Assembly: GCF_002975275.1 (NCBI RefSeq)
Contig: NZ_PCOQ01000001.1
Span: 310,001 to 374,000 of the forward strand
Direction of reading: 5' to 3'
DNA: 64,000 bases
Origin: Achromobacter sp. MYb9
GTDB lineage: Bacteria; Pseudomonadota; Gammaproteobacteria; Burkholderiales; Burkholderiaceae_B
In this document: positions 16,315 to 24,967 of the stretch, in pieces
Layout of the letters: the number at the start of each line of letters is the position of its first letter
How positions within the stretch are numbered: position 1 is the first letter of the stretch
Program-made: the position numbers and the translations under genes
The notes under the pieces: generated by a model
What the model saw: only the letters and a program-made list of their open reading frames with translations
Databases searched by the model: none
Told to the model about the DNA's origin: nothing

Positions 16315-17259
16315 CTACTTCGGTGCGCCCTGCACCGCTTCCGTCACCACCGCGCGGGTCAGCGACGGGGCCAGCATTTCCAGGAACGTGTAGACGTAGT
16401 CGCGCAGGAAGACGCCCGACTTCACGCCGACGCGGGTCGTGTGCGTGCCGAACAGATGGCCGACCGGCAGGCCGACCAGGTTGGAATCGCGCCGCGGGTC
16501 GTAGGCCACGCCGGCGATGATGCCAATGCCCAGGCCCACGTCCACATAGGTTTTGATCACGTCCGCGTCGATGGCTTCCAGTACGATGTCCGGATGAATG
16601 CCCTGGTTGGCGAAGACTTCATCGATCGTGCTGCGGCCCGTGAACGCGCGGTCATAGGTGACGATGGGGTATTCCGCCAACTGCTGCAACGACAGGCGCT
16701 TGGCGGCGCTGGACGTCAGTTCCGCCAACGGGTGGTCGGGCCGGACCACGACGGTGTGCTCCCAGGCGTACACCGGCAAGGTCGCAAGACCCGGCGTCAG
16801 CGCCAGGGATTCCGTCGCCAGCGCCAGGTCGGCCTGCTCGTGCAGCACCATCTCGGCCAATTGCGCGGGGCTGCCTTCAGCCAGGGACAAATGCACTTTG
16901 GGAAACTGCTTGCGGAACGCGGGGATCACGCGGGGCAGCAGATAGCGCGCCTGCGTGTGCGTGCATGCGATCACCAGGCCGCCTTCGTCGCGGCGCGCGA
17001 ACTCATCGCTGACTTTCTTCAGATTATCGACTTCGCGCATGATGCGGTCGATCACCTGCGAAACCGCCAGACCGGGTTTGGTCAACCCCTTGATGCGCTT
17101 GCCGTGGCGTTCGAAGATCTTGATGCCAAGCTCGTCTTCGAACTCGATGATGGCCTTGGAGACTCCAGGCTGCGAGGTATAGAGCATCCGGGCGGCTTCG
17201 GTCAGATTAAAGTCGCGCCGGATGGTTTCACGCACGAAACGAAATTGCTGGAGGTTCAT
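16315..17259 (-). CDS. cysB: CysB-type LysR regulator of sulfur assimilation
   Basis: 314 residues starting MNLQQFRFVRETIRRDFNLTEAA, the specific CysB/Cbl N-terminus rather than a general LysR one. The winged helix (TSQPGVSKAIIEFEDELG) covers about 20-50, and the ligand domain shows CTHTQARYLLP, which in CysB binds sulfate or O-/N-acetylserine. It should activate cysteine biosynthesis and sulfonate use genes; none of these are nearby. A perfect 9-bp inverted repeat ends 2 nt before the start codon and includes the likely ribosome binding site. Confidence 0.93.
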   Translation of the reverse strand: MNLQQFRFVRETIRRDFNLTEAARMLYTSQPGVSKAIIEFEDELGIKIFERHGKRIKGLTKPGLAVSQVIDRIMREVDNLKKVSDEFARRDEGGLVIACTHTQARYLLPRVIPAFRKQFPKVHLSLAEGSPAQLAEMVLHEQADLALATESLALTPGLATLPVYAWEHTVVVRPDHPLAELTSSAAKRLSLQQLAEYPIVTYDRAFTGRSTIDEVFANQGIHPDIVLEAIDADVIKTYVDVGLGIGIIAGVAYDPRRDSNLVGLPVGHLFGTHTTRVGVKSGVFLRDYVYTFLEMLAPSLTRAVVTEAVQGAPK

Positions 17260-17261
17260 TC

Positions 17262-17288
17262 AATTGGCCCCTGATAGATGGGCCAATT
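17262..17288 (-). promoter_or_regulatory. Perfect inverted repeat covering the cysB ribosome binding site
   Basis: AATTGGCCC (17262-17270) and GGGCCAATT (17280-17288) are perfect inverted arms separated by 9 nt. In the minus-strand mRNA the second arm, preceded by AGGG, is the only Shine-Dalgarno candidate and ends 2 nt before the ATG, so the hairpin would hide it. The same sequence could instead be a DNA operator. Confidence 0.6.
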
Positions 17289-17299
17289 ATAAGTAATAA

Positions 17300-17349
17300 G
17301 GACGCCTCGTTATATGACTTATTTATATAAGCTTAGGAGCAAGGCGTCC
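17300..17349. repeat. Inverted repeat with long AT-rich loop between mmsA and cysB
   Basis: GGACGCCT (17300-17307) and AGGCGTCC (17342-17349) flank a 34-nt AT-rich segment containing TTATATGA and TATATAA. On the minus strand it follows the mmsA stop and is trailed by TTATTACTTATAATT, so it may be a weak mmsA terminator; the AT-rich loop may hold the cysB promoter. Confidence 0.5.
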
Positions 17350-17354
17350 CTGTT

Positions 17355-18848
17355 TCAGCGCATCGAGATCGTGGTGTTCACGGTCTTGGCGTGAGCCGAC
17401 CAGCGCGCGGTGACCGTCTTGGTCTGCGTCCAGAACTGGACGGCCTGTTTGCCGTTGGGGCCCAGGTCGCCCAGCTTGGAGCCGCGCGAACCCGTGAAGC
17501 TGAACCACGCCACCGGCACGGGAATCGGCACGTTGATGCCCACCTGGCCGACGTCGATGTTGTTCTGGAAATAGCGCGCCGCGCCGCCGTCCTGGGTAAA
17601 CAGCGCCACGCCGTTGCCGTTGGGGTTGCGGTTGATGAACGCCACCGCGTCTTCCAGCGTTTCCACGCCAACGCAGCACAGGACCGGTCCGAAGATCTCT
17701 TCGGTGTAGATGGTCATGTCTTCGTTCACGCCGTCGAAAATCGTCGGGCCCACGAAGTTGCCTTGCTCGAAGCCCGACACTTTCAGGTTGCGGCCGTCCA
17801 GCAGCAGCTTGGCGCCTTCGTCCACGCCCTTCTGGATCAGGCTTTCCACGCGCTTCTTGGCGTTGGGCGACACCAGCGGGCCCAGGTCGGCTTCGCGGTC
17901 GGTGCCGGAATTGACCTTCAGCTTCTTCGAACGCTCGACGAAATCGGGCAGCCAGTTGCGGGCATCGCCCACCAGGACGGCCACCGACGACGCCATGCAG
18001 CGCTGGCCTGCCGCGCCGAAGGCGGCGCCGACCAACTGGTTCAGCGCAACTTCCGGATCGGCGTCCGGCAGGATCACGCAGTGGTTCTTGGCGCCCATCA
18101 TCGACTGGCAGCGCTTGCCCGCCGCCGATGCACGGTTGTAGATCTCGGTGCCCACGCGGGTCGAACCGATGAACGACACCGCCTTGATGTCGGGGTGTTC
18201 GCACAGGCCGTTGGCGGTATCCGGGCCACCATGCACGACGTTCAGCACGCCCGGCGGCAGGCCGGCTTCCAGCGCAAGCTGGGCCAGGAACAACGACGAG
18301 GTCGGATCCTGCTCAGACGGCTTGAGCACGAAGCTGTTGCCGCAGGCCACGGCAATCGGGAACATGAAGCACGGCAGCATCACCGGGAAGTTGAACGCGG
18401 TGATGCCCGCGCACACGCCCAGCGGCTGGATCAGCGTGTAGACGTCGATGCCGGAGGCGGCATTCTCGGCGTACTCGCCCAGTTGCAGGTTGGCGATCGA
18501 GCACGCATGCTCGACCACTTCCAGCCCGCGCCCGATTTCGCCCTCGGCGTCCGGCAGGGTCTTGCCGTGTTCGCGGGTGATCATCTCGGCCAGCTTGCCG
18601 GTGTTGGCGCGCAGCAGTTCCTGGAACTTCAGCATGACGCGCATCCGTGCGCCCTGCCCGCTGTTGCGCCAGGTCTTGAAGGCCTCCTTGGCGTTGGAGA
18701 CGGCCAGGTCCAGTTCTTCGCGCGTCGCGAAGGGCACCTTGGCCACGACCTCCTGGGTGGCGGGGTTGATCACGTCTCGCCATTCGGTGGTTTGGGACTG
18801 CACAAGCTTGCCGCCGATCAATAGCGGAACGCGGGGGACTTCACTCAT
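17355..18848 (-). CDS. mmsA: Methylmalonate-semialdehyde dehydrogenase (CoA-acylating)
   Basis: 497 residues, the normal MmsA length. PLLIGGKLVQSQTTEW at the N-terminus, GITAFNFPVMLPCFMFPIA and GQRCMASS with the catalytic Cys284 match MmsA rather than other aldehyde dehydrogenases, including the CMASS signature and the missing general-base glutamate typical of the CoA-acylating group. It oxidises methylmalonate or malonate semialdehyde to propionyl-CoA or acetyl-CoA, in valine, beta-alanine or inositol breakdown. It follows an ABC-type binding protein gene on the same strand, with a 13-bp-stem hairpin between them. Confidence 0.93.
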   Translation of the reverse strand: MSEVPRVPLLIGGKLVQSQTTEWRDVINPATQEVVAKVPFATREELDLAVSNAKEAFKTWRNSGQGARMRVMLKFQELLRANTGKLAEMITREHGKTLPDAEGEIGRGLEVVEHACSIANLQLGEYAENAASGIDVYTLIQPLGVCAGITAFNFPVMLPCFMFPIAVACGNSFVLKPSEQDPTSSLFLAQLALEAGLPPGVLNVVHGGPDTANGLCEHPDIKAVSFIGSTRVGTEIYNRASAAGKRCQSMMGAKNHCVILPDADPEVALNQLVGAAFGAAGQRCMASSVAVLVGDARNWLPDFVERSKKLKVNSGTDREADLGPLVSPNAKKRVESLIQKGVDEGAKLLLDGRNLKVSGFEQGNFVGPTIFDGVNEDMTIYTEEIFGPVLCCVGVETLEDAVAFINRNPNGNGVALFTQDGGAARYFQNNIDVGQVGINVPIPVPVAWFSFTGSRGSKLGDLGPNGKQAVQFWTQTKTVTARWSAHAKTVNTTISMR

Positions 18849-18907
18849 TTGATGCTCCTCACACTGCGTAGTCGATGCGGATGGAATCCGCGTTCATGGA
18901 TCTTGCC

Positions 18908-18941
18908 GCGCGCCGGCCGGGCAAAGGTCCGGCCGGCGCGC
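18908..18941 (-). terminator. 13-bp GC hairpin between the binding-protein gene and mmsA
   Basis: GCGCGCCGGCCGG (18908-18920) and CCGGCCGGCGCGC (18929-18941) are perfect arms with an 8-nt loop, 5 nt after the binding-protein stop codon. There is no U-tract, so I read it as a processing or partial-termination hairpin that may set the ratio of the two products. Confidence 0.6.
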
Positions 18942-18946
18942 CAGGG

Positions 18947-20164
18947 TTACTTCTTCACCAGCGAGCAGGTCGAATCGGCCAGGGGCTGGAACGCCTCGGC
19001 GGCCGGGATGGTGGCCACCAGCTTGGAATAATCCCAACCGCCCTTGGACTCGGCGGGCTTCTTCACTTCGTACAGGTACATGTCGTGGATCACGCGGCCA
19101 TCCGGGCGGATGGATGCGTTGCGCATGATCGGGTCCTTGATGGGCAGCTCGCGCATCTTGTCCGCCACCACCTTGCCGTCGGTGCTGCCGGCCGCCGCCG
19201 CCGAACGCAGGTAATGCAGCACGCTGGAATACACGCCGGCCTGCGTCATCGTGGGCTTCAGGCCGCGGAAGGCCTTCTCGAAGCGCGACGACCACTGGCG
19301 CGACGCATCGTCGTAATCCCAGTAGAAGCCGTCCACATACGACAGGCCCTGGGCGCTTTCCAGCCCCAGGGCGCGCAGGTCCGACAGGAAGATCAACAGC
19401 GACACCAGACGCTGGCCGCCCGCCACGATGCCGAACTCGCGGGCCTGCTTGACGGCATTGACGGTGTCCTGCCCGCCGTTGGCCAACGCCACGACCTGCG
19501 CCTTGGAGCTTTGCGCCTGCAACAGATAGGACGCGAAATCGGGGGCGTTCAGGGGATGGCGCACATTGCCGGCCACGGTTCCGCCCAAGGCCTTCACTGC
19601 CTTGGCCGTGTCCGCTTCCAACGAGTGGCCGAAGGCATAATCCACGGTAATGAAGTACCACGACTTGCCGCCGGCCCGCACGGTCGCCTTGGCGCCGCCG
19701 GCGGACTGCGAGTAGGTGTCGAACATCCAGTGGAAACCGACGGGCGAGCATTCCTTGTTGGTCAGCGCCGTCGTGGCCGGGCCGGAGAACATCACGACCT
19801 TGTTCTTTTCACGCGCAATGCCTTGCACGGCCAGCGCCACGGCCGAATTGGTCAGATCGGCAATCGCCGTCACGCCGTCGCGGTCGAACCATTCGCGCGC
19901 TTTCGCGGCGCCCACATCCGCCTTGTTCTGGTTGTCGGCCGACACCAGTTCGATCTTCATGCCCTTGCATTCCGCAGCCAGGCAGTCGTCGATGGCCAAC
20001 TGCGCCGCCGCCACCGACCCCGCGCCCCCCATGCCGGCATAGGTGCCGGACATGTCCGTCAGAATGCCGATCTTCACTGGCGGCTTATCCGCCGCTTGCG
20101 CTTGGCTCACCAACAATGCGCCCAGACACAAGCCTGCGGCAAGCCCGCGTGCGTGCACTTTCAT
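18947..20164 (-). CDS. ABC-type substrate-binding protein (periplasmic type I, Leu/Ile/Val family)
   Basis: 405 residues. A Sec signal peptide (MKVHARGLAAGLCLGALLVSQAQA) is followed by KIGILTDMSGTYAGMGG, the typical start of the branched-chain amino-acid/amide binding family, with VTAIADLTNSAVALAVQ and YFITVDYAFGHSL further on. No permease or ATPase genes are nearby, so it is an orphan binding component that must use a transporter encoded elsewhere or act as a sensor. It precedes mmsA and diverges from a LysR gene; the shared 215-nt interval holds a set of inverted half-sites. Confidence 0.9.
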   Translation of the reverse strand: MKVHARGLAAGLCLGALLVSQAQAADKPPVKIGILTDMSGTYAGMGGAGSVAAAQLAIDDCLAAECKGMKIELVSADNQNKADVGAAKAREWFDRDGVTAIADLTNSAVALAVQGIAREKNKVVMFSGPATTALTNKECSPVGFHWMFDTYSQSAGGAKATVRAGGKSWYFITVDYAFGHSLEADTAKAVKALGGTVAGNVRHPLNAPDFASYLLQAQSSKAQVVALANGGQDTVNAVKQAREFGIVAGGQRLVSLLIFLSDLRALGLESAQGLSYVDGFYWDYDDASRQWSSRFEKAFRGLKPTMTQAGVYSSVLHYLRSAAAAGSTDGKVVADKMRELPIKDPIMRNASIRPDGRVIHDMYLYEVKKPAESKGGWDYSKLVATIPAAEAFQPLADSTCSLVKK

Positions 20165-20299
20165 GGATTTGTCTCCTGAGTGTTATGCGCTGATTTTTAG
20201 CGTTGTGCGCCGTCTTTGCGGCTTGCGGCTCCCAGGGCAATGCCCCGAGGCCTGCCAGCCCAGTGTAGATGTGTGAAAATTAACAAGCAACACCAGAAA

Positions 20300-20340
20300 T
20301 GCACATTCCTTGTGCATTGATGCACAATAGAATTTTGTGC
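20300..20340. promoter_or_regulatory. Array of TGCACAA/TTGTGCA half-sites between divergent genes
   Basis: TGCACA (20300-20305), TTGTGCA (20310-20316), TGCACAA (20321-20327) and TTGTGC (20335-20340) alternate in orientation. The central pair is a perfect 7+4+7 inverted repeat containing a T-N-A type LysR box. The site lies between the binding-protein gene and a LysR gene and should be its operator. Confidence 0.65.
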
Positions 20341-20379
20341 CCCCCGCCGCCTGATGCCCGGGGCCTCGGAGCGCCAGAA

Positions 20380-21300
20380 GTGCTTGATTGGGACAGCCTG
20401 CGATATTTCCTGGAAGTGGCCCGGACCCAGCGGGTCAGCGCGGCGGCGCGCAAGCTTGGGGTGGAACACACCACGGTGTCGCGCCGCATCCGGGCGCTGG
20501 AAACCGAACTGGACACGTTGCTGTTCGAGAAATCGCGCAGCGCGGGCTTCATGCTGACCGACGACGGCCAGCGCCTCTTCGTCCATGCCGAGCAGATGGA
20601 AAGCACGGTGCACACCGCCCGCGAAAACCTGTCCGGCATCGGCCAGGCGTTGTCGGGCCACCTACGCATTGGTGCCACGGAAGGTTTCGGCAGCTACGTC
20701 CTGACGCCGCTGGCGGCCGACTTCCAGCGCCGCTATCCGCACATCACGCTGGACATCCTGCCAGTGCCACGCTTTGTCAGCCTGTCCAAGCGCGAGGCCG
20801 ACCTGGCCATCACCATCGAACGCCCCCAGCGCGGGCCGTACGTCTGCAGCAAGCTGTGCGACTACACCCTGCGGCTGTACGGCACGCCCGGCTATCTGGC
20901 ACGGCACCCGCCGATCGCCAGCCGCGCGGACCTGGCCGACCACACCTTCATCGGCTATGTGGACGAACTGCTGTTCAGCGAACGTTTGCGCTATCTGGAG
21001 GACCTGCTGCCGGCCAGCAAGGTGGTGCTGCGCAGCACCAGCGTGGTCGCGCAGTACCACGCGGCCCTGCAGGGCCAGTCGCTGGCGATCCTGCCTTGCT
21101 TCATCGCCGCGCAGGATCCGCGATTGAAACCGGTGCTGGAGAACGAGGTGGAGATCACGCGTTCGTTCTGGATGTACTGCCACGAAGACCTGCGCAAGCT
21201 CAAGCGCGTGACGGTGCTGTGGGAATTCATCCGCAAGTCGGTGCTGAAGAACGCCGACCTGCTGGCCGGCAAGCGCGGCACGATGAAATACCTGCCCTGA
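20380..21300 (+). CDS. LysR-family regulator, divergent from the binding-protein/mmsA unit
   Basis: 306 residues if started at GTG 20380 (GGAG 9 nt upstream, giving VLDWDSLRYFLEVARTQRVS, the usual start of this subgroup). An ATG at 20299 would add 27 residues but would put the palindromic operator array inside the gene, so I prefer the later start. The winged helix is AAARKLGVEHTTVSRRIRALETELD, and a LysR substrate domain follows (LRIGATEGFGSYVLTPL). It probably regulates the divergent binding protein and mmsA. The ligand is unknown. Confidence 0.88.
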   Translation: MLDWDSLRYFLEVARTQRVSAAARKLGVEHTTVSRRIRALETELDTLLFEKSRSAGFMLTDDGQRLFVHAEQMESTVHTARENLSGIGQALSGHLRIGATEGFGSYVLTPLAADFQRRYPHITLDILPVPRFVSLSKREADLAITIERPQRGPYVCSKLCDYTLRLYGTPGYLARHPPIASRADLADHTFIGYVDELLFSERLRYLEDLLPASKVVLRSTSVVAQYHAALQGQSLAILPCFIAAQDPRLKPVLENEVEITRSFWMYCHEDLRKLKRVTVLWEFIRKSVLKNADLLAGKRGTMKYLP

Positions 21301-21317
21301 CGGGTCAGAATTGAATG

Positions 21318-21336
21318 GAGGGCCGCAAAGGCCCTC
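21318..21336. terminator. Short hairpin between converging LysR and lptF genes
   Basis: GAGGGCC and GGCCCTC pair around GCAAA, 17 nt after the LysR stop. The T content that follows is poor (GTTCGG), so termination is probably weak. Confidence 0.4.
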
Positions 21337-21345
21337 GTTCGGCCG

Positions 21346-22455
21346 TTACGCCTGGGCGGTGTCCTTGGGCGCCTTCACCCTCAGGCGCCGCATGAGCAGG
21401 AACACCGTCAGCAGGGCCACCGCGCCGTGGATCGCCCACACCCCTACCCCGAAGCTGAGCTTGCCGTTGGAAATCCAGGCGCGCGACAGGTTGATCAGAT
21501 TCATATACAGCAGCCCCACCAGGCCCGCGATCAGCAGGTCGCCCGAACGGCCCAGGCGCGGGTTCACCGCCCCCAGTGGAATGGCCAGCAGCGCCAGGTT
21601 CAGCGCGGCCAGGGGCAGCGACACCCGCCACATCACCTGCGACCAGCTGCTGTCGGTGTTGTCCGCCATCAGTTGCATCGTGGTGCGAGCCTTGGCCGAG
21701 CGCTCGGCGGCGGCCCGGGCTTCGGCGATGGGGTCGTCGCCAGCCTTGCTTTCCAGGCGCAGGCCGTATTTGTCGAAGTGCACCAGCCGGATCTCGGGCG
21801 TGCCGGGCTTCAGGTCATAGCGGTGGCCTTCGCCTAGCACCAGGAAGCGGTCGCCATTGGGCAGCGTTTCGCTGTGCGCGCTGCTTGCCGTCAGCACGCT
21901 CAACCATTCAGGCCCGATTTCACGCGCGAACACGTTGCCCAATTCGTCGGAGGGCGTGGCGGGGTCTTCTGAAAAGAAGACACGGTTGCCGCCGGACGAT
22001 TCCGCGAACTGTCCTGCGGTGACCTTGGACAGGTCGGAGCGCTGCTCGAAGCGTTCGTGGTATTCGCCGATCTGGCGGTACGCCCAGGGCGCGGCCACCA
22101 GCGTCAAACCCGCCACCGCCAATGCGATGGGGATGGCCACGCGCAGCACAGGCCGGAGCCAGTCGGCCAGCGACAGGCCGCTGGCAAACCACACCACCAT
22201 TTCGGATTCGCGGTAGTTGCGCGTAACCGTCGTCAGCACCGCGATGAACACGGAGACGGCAAGAATGGTCGGCAAGGCGGTGATGGTCGACAGCGCGGCC
22301 AGCACCAGCACGACGTCCGCTCCGATGTTGCCGCCCGCCGCTTCACCGAGCAGGCGCACGAGAAGCACGCTGAGCCACACGACGAGCAACGTGGAAAAGA
22401 CAACGCCAGCGTGACTGGTGATCTCGCTGACGACAGAGCGTTTAAATAGAGACAT
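21346..22455 (-). CDS. lptF: LPS export ABC permease LptF
   Basis: 369 residues from ATG 22455; the longer open frame runs backwards through pepA and is spurious. MSLFKRSVVSEITSHAGVVFSTLLVVW, the YRESEMVVWFASG coupling-helix segment and RFLVLGEGHRYDL match LptF/YjgP. It has three N-terminal and three C-terminal hydrophobic helices around a periplasmic jellyroll (about 105-270). With LptG and LptB it pulls LPS from the inner membrane. It diverges from pepA, as in many proteobacteria, but the gene after it is a converging LysR gene instead of lptG. Confidence 0.93.
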   Translation of the reverse strand: MSLFKRSVVSEITSHAGVVFSTLLVVWLSVLLVRLLGEAAGGNIGADVVLVLAALSTITALPTILAVSVFIAVLTTVTRNYRESEMVVWFASGLSLADWLRPVLRVAIPIALAVAGLTLVAAPWAYRQIGEYHERFEQRSDLSKVTAGQFAESSGGNRVFFSEDPATPSDELGNVFAREIGPEWLSVLTASSAHSETLPNGDRFLVLGEGHRYDLKPGTPEIRLVHFDKYGLRLESKAGDDPIAEARAAAERSAKARTTMQLMADNTDSSWSQVMWRVSLPLAALNLALLAIPLGAVNPRLGRSGDLLIAGLVGLLYMNLINLSRAWISNGKLSFGVGVWAIHGAVALLTVFLLMRRLRVKAPKDTAQA

Positions 22456-22512
22456 GGGAGAATATGCGGGATAATCGACCGCATCATACACAGACGCACA
22501 CGGGAAACCCTC

Positions 22513-24024
22513 ATGGAATTTAGCACACAGACCACTGCTTCCCTGCACCAAGTCAAAACCGCCGCCCTGGCTGTCGGCGTCTACGCGGATGGCGTGTTGA
22601 GCCCCGCCGCCGACATCATCGACCGCGCCTCCAACGGCGCCGTGCGCGCGGTGGTCAAGACCGAGTTCCGCGGACGCGCCGGTTCCACGCTGACGTTGCG
22701 CGCGCTGCCTGGCGTGACCGCGCAGCGCGTGGTGCTGGTGGGTCTGGGCAAACAGGACGAATATTCGGCCCGCGCCCACGCGTCGGCCGAACAGGCATTC
22801 GCGTCGGTCTGCGTCGCCGCCCAGCTGGCTGAAGGCGTATCCACCCTGGTCGCCAACCCGCTCGCGGACGTGGCCGTCATCGCCCGCGCCCGCAGCGCCG
22901 CCATCGCGGCCGGCAACGCCACCTATCACTACGACGCCAGCTTCGGCAAACCCGACCGCGACGCCCGCCCCAAATTGAAGAAGATCGTCCAGATCGTCGA
23001 GCGCGCCGACGCCGCCCAGGCCCAGAAAGGCTTGCGCGAAGGCAGCGCCATCGCCAACGGCATGGACCTGACCCGCACGCTGGGCAACCTGCCCGGCAAC
23101 ATTTGCACCCCGACCTACCTGGGCGACACCGCCAAGCGCCTGGCTCGCGAATTCAAGTCGCTGAAAGTGGAAGTGCTGGACAAGAAGCAGGTCGAGGCAT
23201 TGGGCATGGGTTCGTTCCTGTCGGTCGCCCGCGGCTCGGCGGAACCCCTGCGATTCATCGTGCTGCGCCACGCAGGCGCCAAGGCCTCGGCCAAGAAGGG
23301 CGCCAAGTCCGCCCAGGGCCCGATCGTGCTGGTTGGCAAGGGCATCACGTTCGACGCCGGCGGCATCTCGCTCAAGCCTGCCGCCACCATGGACGAAATG
23401 AAGTACGACATGTGCGGCGCCGCCAGCGTGCTGGGTTCGTTCCGCGCGCTGGCCGAACTGGAGCTGCCGCTGGACGTCGTCGGCCTGATTCCGGCTTGCG
23501 AGAACCTGCCCAGCGGCACGGCCAACAAGCCGGGCGACGTCGTCACCAGCATGGCCGGCCTGACCATCGAGATCCTGAACACCGACGCCGAGGGCCGCCT
23601 GGTCCTGTGCGACGCCCTGACCTACGCCGAACGCTTCAAGCCGTCCGCCGTCATCGACATCGCCACGCTGACCGGCGCTTGCGTCGTGGCGCTGGGCAAC
23701 GTCAACAGCGGCCTGTTCTCGAAGGACGACGCCCTGGCCGAGGCGCTGGCCGCAGCCGGCCGCCAGTCGCTGGACACCGCTTGGCGCATGCCGATGGACG
23801 ACGCCTACCAGGAACAGCTGAAGTCCAACTTCGCCGACCTGGCCAACATCGGCGGCCCCCCGGCCGGCGCCGTCACCGCGGCCTGCTTCCTGTCACGGTT
23901 CGCCAAGGCCTACCCCTGGGCCCACCTGGACATCGCCGGCACCGCCTGGCGCGGCGGCAAGGACAAGGGCGCCACCGGCCGCCCCGTCCCCCTGCTGATG
24001 CAGTACCTGCTGGACCAGGCTTGA
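22513..24024 (+). CDS. pepA: Leucyl aminopeptidase (M17, cytosol aminopeptidase)
   Basis: 503 residues. The M17 catalytic domain shows GKGITFDAGGISLKP with metal and catalytic lysine ligands, MKYDMCGAASVLG, and the family signature NTDAEGRL at about 356-363. It removes N-terminal residues with a dimetal centre; PepA can also bind DNA in E. coli. Divergent from lptF with a 57-nt gap, and followed after 22 nt by holC, the common proteobacterial order. Confidence 0.96.
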   Translation: MEFSTQTTASLHQVKTAALAVGVYADGVLSPAADIIDRASNGAVRAVVKTEFRGRAGSTLTLRALPGVTAQRVVLVGLGKQDEYSARAHASAEQAFASVCVAAQLAEGVSTLVANPLADVAVIARARSAAIAAGNATYHYDASFGKPDRDARPKLKKIVQIVERADAAQAQKGLREGSAIANGMDLTRTLGNLPGNICTPTYLGDTAKRLAREFKSLKVEVLDKKQVEALGMGSFLSVARGSAEPLRFIVLRHAGAKASAKKGAKSAQGPIVLVGKGITFDAGGISLKPAATMDEMKYDMCGAASVLGSFRALAELELPLDVVGLIPACENLPSGTANKPGDVVTSMAGLTIEILNTDAEGRLVLCDALTYAERFKPSAVIDIATLTGACVVALGNVNSGLFSKDDALAEALAAAGRQSLDTAWRMPMDDAYQEQLKSNFADLANIGGPPAGAVTAACFLSRFAKAYPWAHLDIAGTAWRGGKDKGATGRPVPLLMQYLLDQA

Positions 24025-24046
24025 AACGACAGCAACGGAACCGGGC

Positions 24047-24514
24047 ATGACGCGGATCGACTTCGCCTTCGGCGCGCCCGACCGCCTGCGCATGGCCTGC
24101 CAGGTGGTGCGCAAGCGCTTCCTGGCTGGCCAGCGGCTGGTGGTGTACTGTAGGGATGGCTCTCGCCTGGTGGCGTTCGACCGCATGCTGTGGGCGTTCG
24201 ACGACACGTCGTTCGTGCCGCATGTGCTGGCCAATGACCCGCTGGCGTCCGAGACGCCGGTGGTGCTGACGGCCGGCGATCCGCAGCAAGCCGCGCAGGC
24301 CGCCCAGCCGGCGGGCGGCGACGCCGCGCCGCTGTGGCTGCTGAATCTGGACACCGAGTGCCCGCCGGGCTTCGACACCTTCGAGCGCCTGCTTGAAATC
24401 GTGTCGGAAGACCCCGATGACAAGCAGGCCGCGCGCCAACGCTGGCGCGTCTACCAGAATGCCGGCCATACGCCGGTCAGCCACGACCTTAGCCGCCAGC
24501 CCTCTGGCGACTGA
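24047..24514 (+). CDS. holC: DNA polymerase III chi subunit
   Basis: 155 residues. RIDFAFGAPDRLRMACQVVRKRFLAGQRLVVYC and the LWAFDDTSFVPH segment are the conserved HolC core, and the C-terminus gives RQRWRVYQNAG. Chi links the clamp loader to single-stranded DNA-binding protein. Its place after pepA confirms the call. It is probably co-transcribed with the downstream DUF2486-like gene. Confidence 0.93.
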   Translation: MTRIDFAFGAPDRLRMACQVVRKRFLAGQRLVVYCRDGSRLVAFDRMLWAFDDTSFVPHVLANDPLASETPVVLTAGDPQQAAQAAQPAGGDAAPLWLLNLDTECPPGFDTFERLLEIVSEDPDDKQAARQRWRVYQNAGHTPVSHDLSRQPSGD

Positions 24515-24574
24515 CCGCCCTACCCGCCCCGGCGGGCCTTTGCCGCCCGCCCATCGATATTCGGAAGCCCCCCC

Positions 24575-24967
24575 ATGCCTACTCGCCCCAACGATCCCGG
24601 CATCCCCACCCTGACCCAGCGGGCCGAGCCCACGCTCTACCCGCCGGCCGCCGACGAGGCGGATGCGCCCCTGTTGACGGAACGCGCCGACAACGACGGC
24701 GTCCAGCCGGCATTTGCCGACGACGCTTTTCCGTTGCTGACGGAGGTTGCCCATGCGCAGGAAGCGGAAGCCGACGCCCAGGCGCAAGCCGAAGCCGCCC
24801 AGGCCGCCTTGCCCGACCCCACGGTGCTGACCGCCCGCCTGCAGGCCGAAGTCGAGCAATTGATGCGTCAGGCGCTGGCCGAGGCGATTGCGCACATCCA
24901 AACCCGCATGGACGCCGAATTACCGGGTATCGTTACCCGTGTGCTCAAGGATGTTCGGCCGGGTTGA
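24575..24967 (+). CDS. DUF2486-like small acidic protein
   Basis: 130 residues starting MPTRPNDPGIPTLTQRAEP, followed by two PLLTE repeats (APLLTERAD; FPLLTEVAH), an Ala/Gln/Glu-rich stretch of likely coiled coil and a C-terminal LQAEVEQLMRQALAEAIAHIQTRMD helix. The position after holC and the LLTE repeats fit the DUF2486 family described from Burkholderiales. Function unknown. No signal peptide or membrane segment. Confidence 0.75.
   Translation: MPTRPNDPGIPTLTQRAEPTLYPPAADEADAPLLTERADNDGVQPAFADDAFPLLTEVAHAQEAEADAQAQAEAAQAALPDPTVLTARLQAEVEQLMRQALAEAIAHIQTRMDAELPGIVTRVLKDVRPG

Noticed and set aside
22456-23271. Upstream extension of the lptF frame through pepA
   Set aside because: The extension is antisense to pepA, and LptF homologues begin at the internal ATG at 22455.
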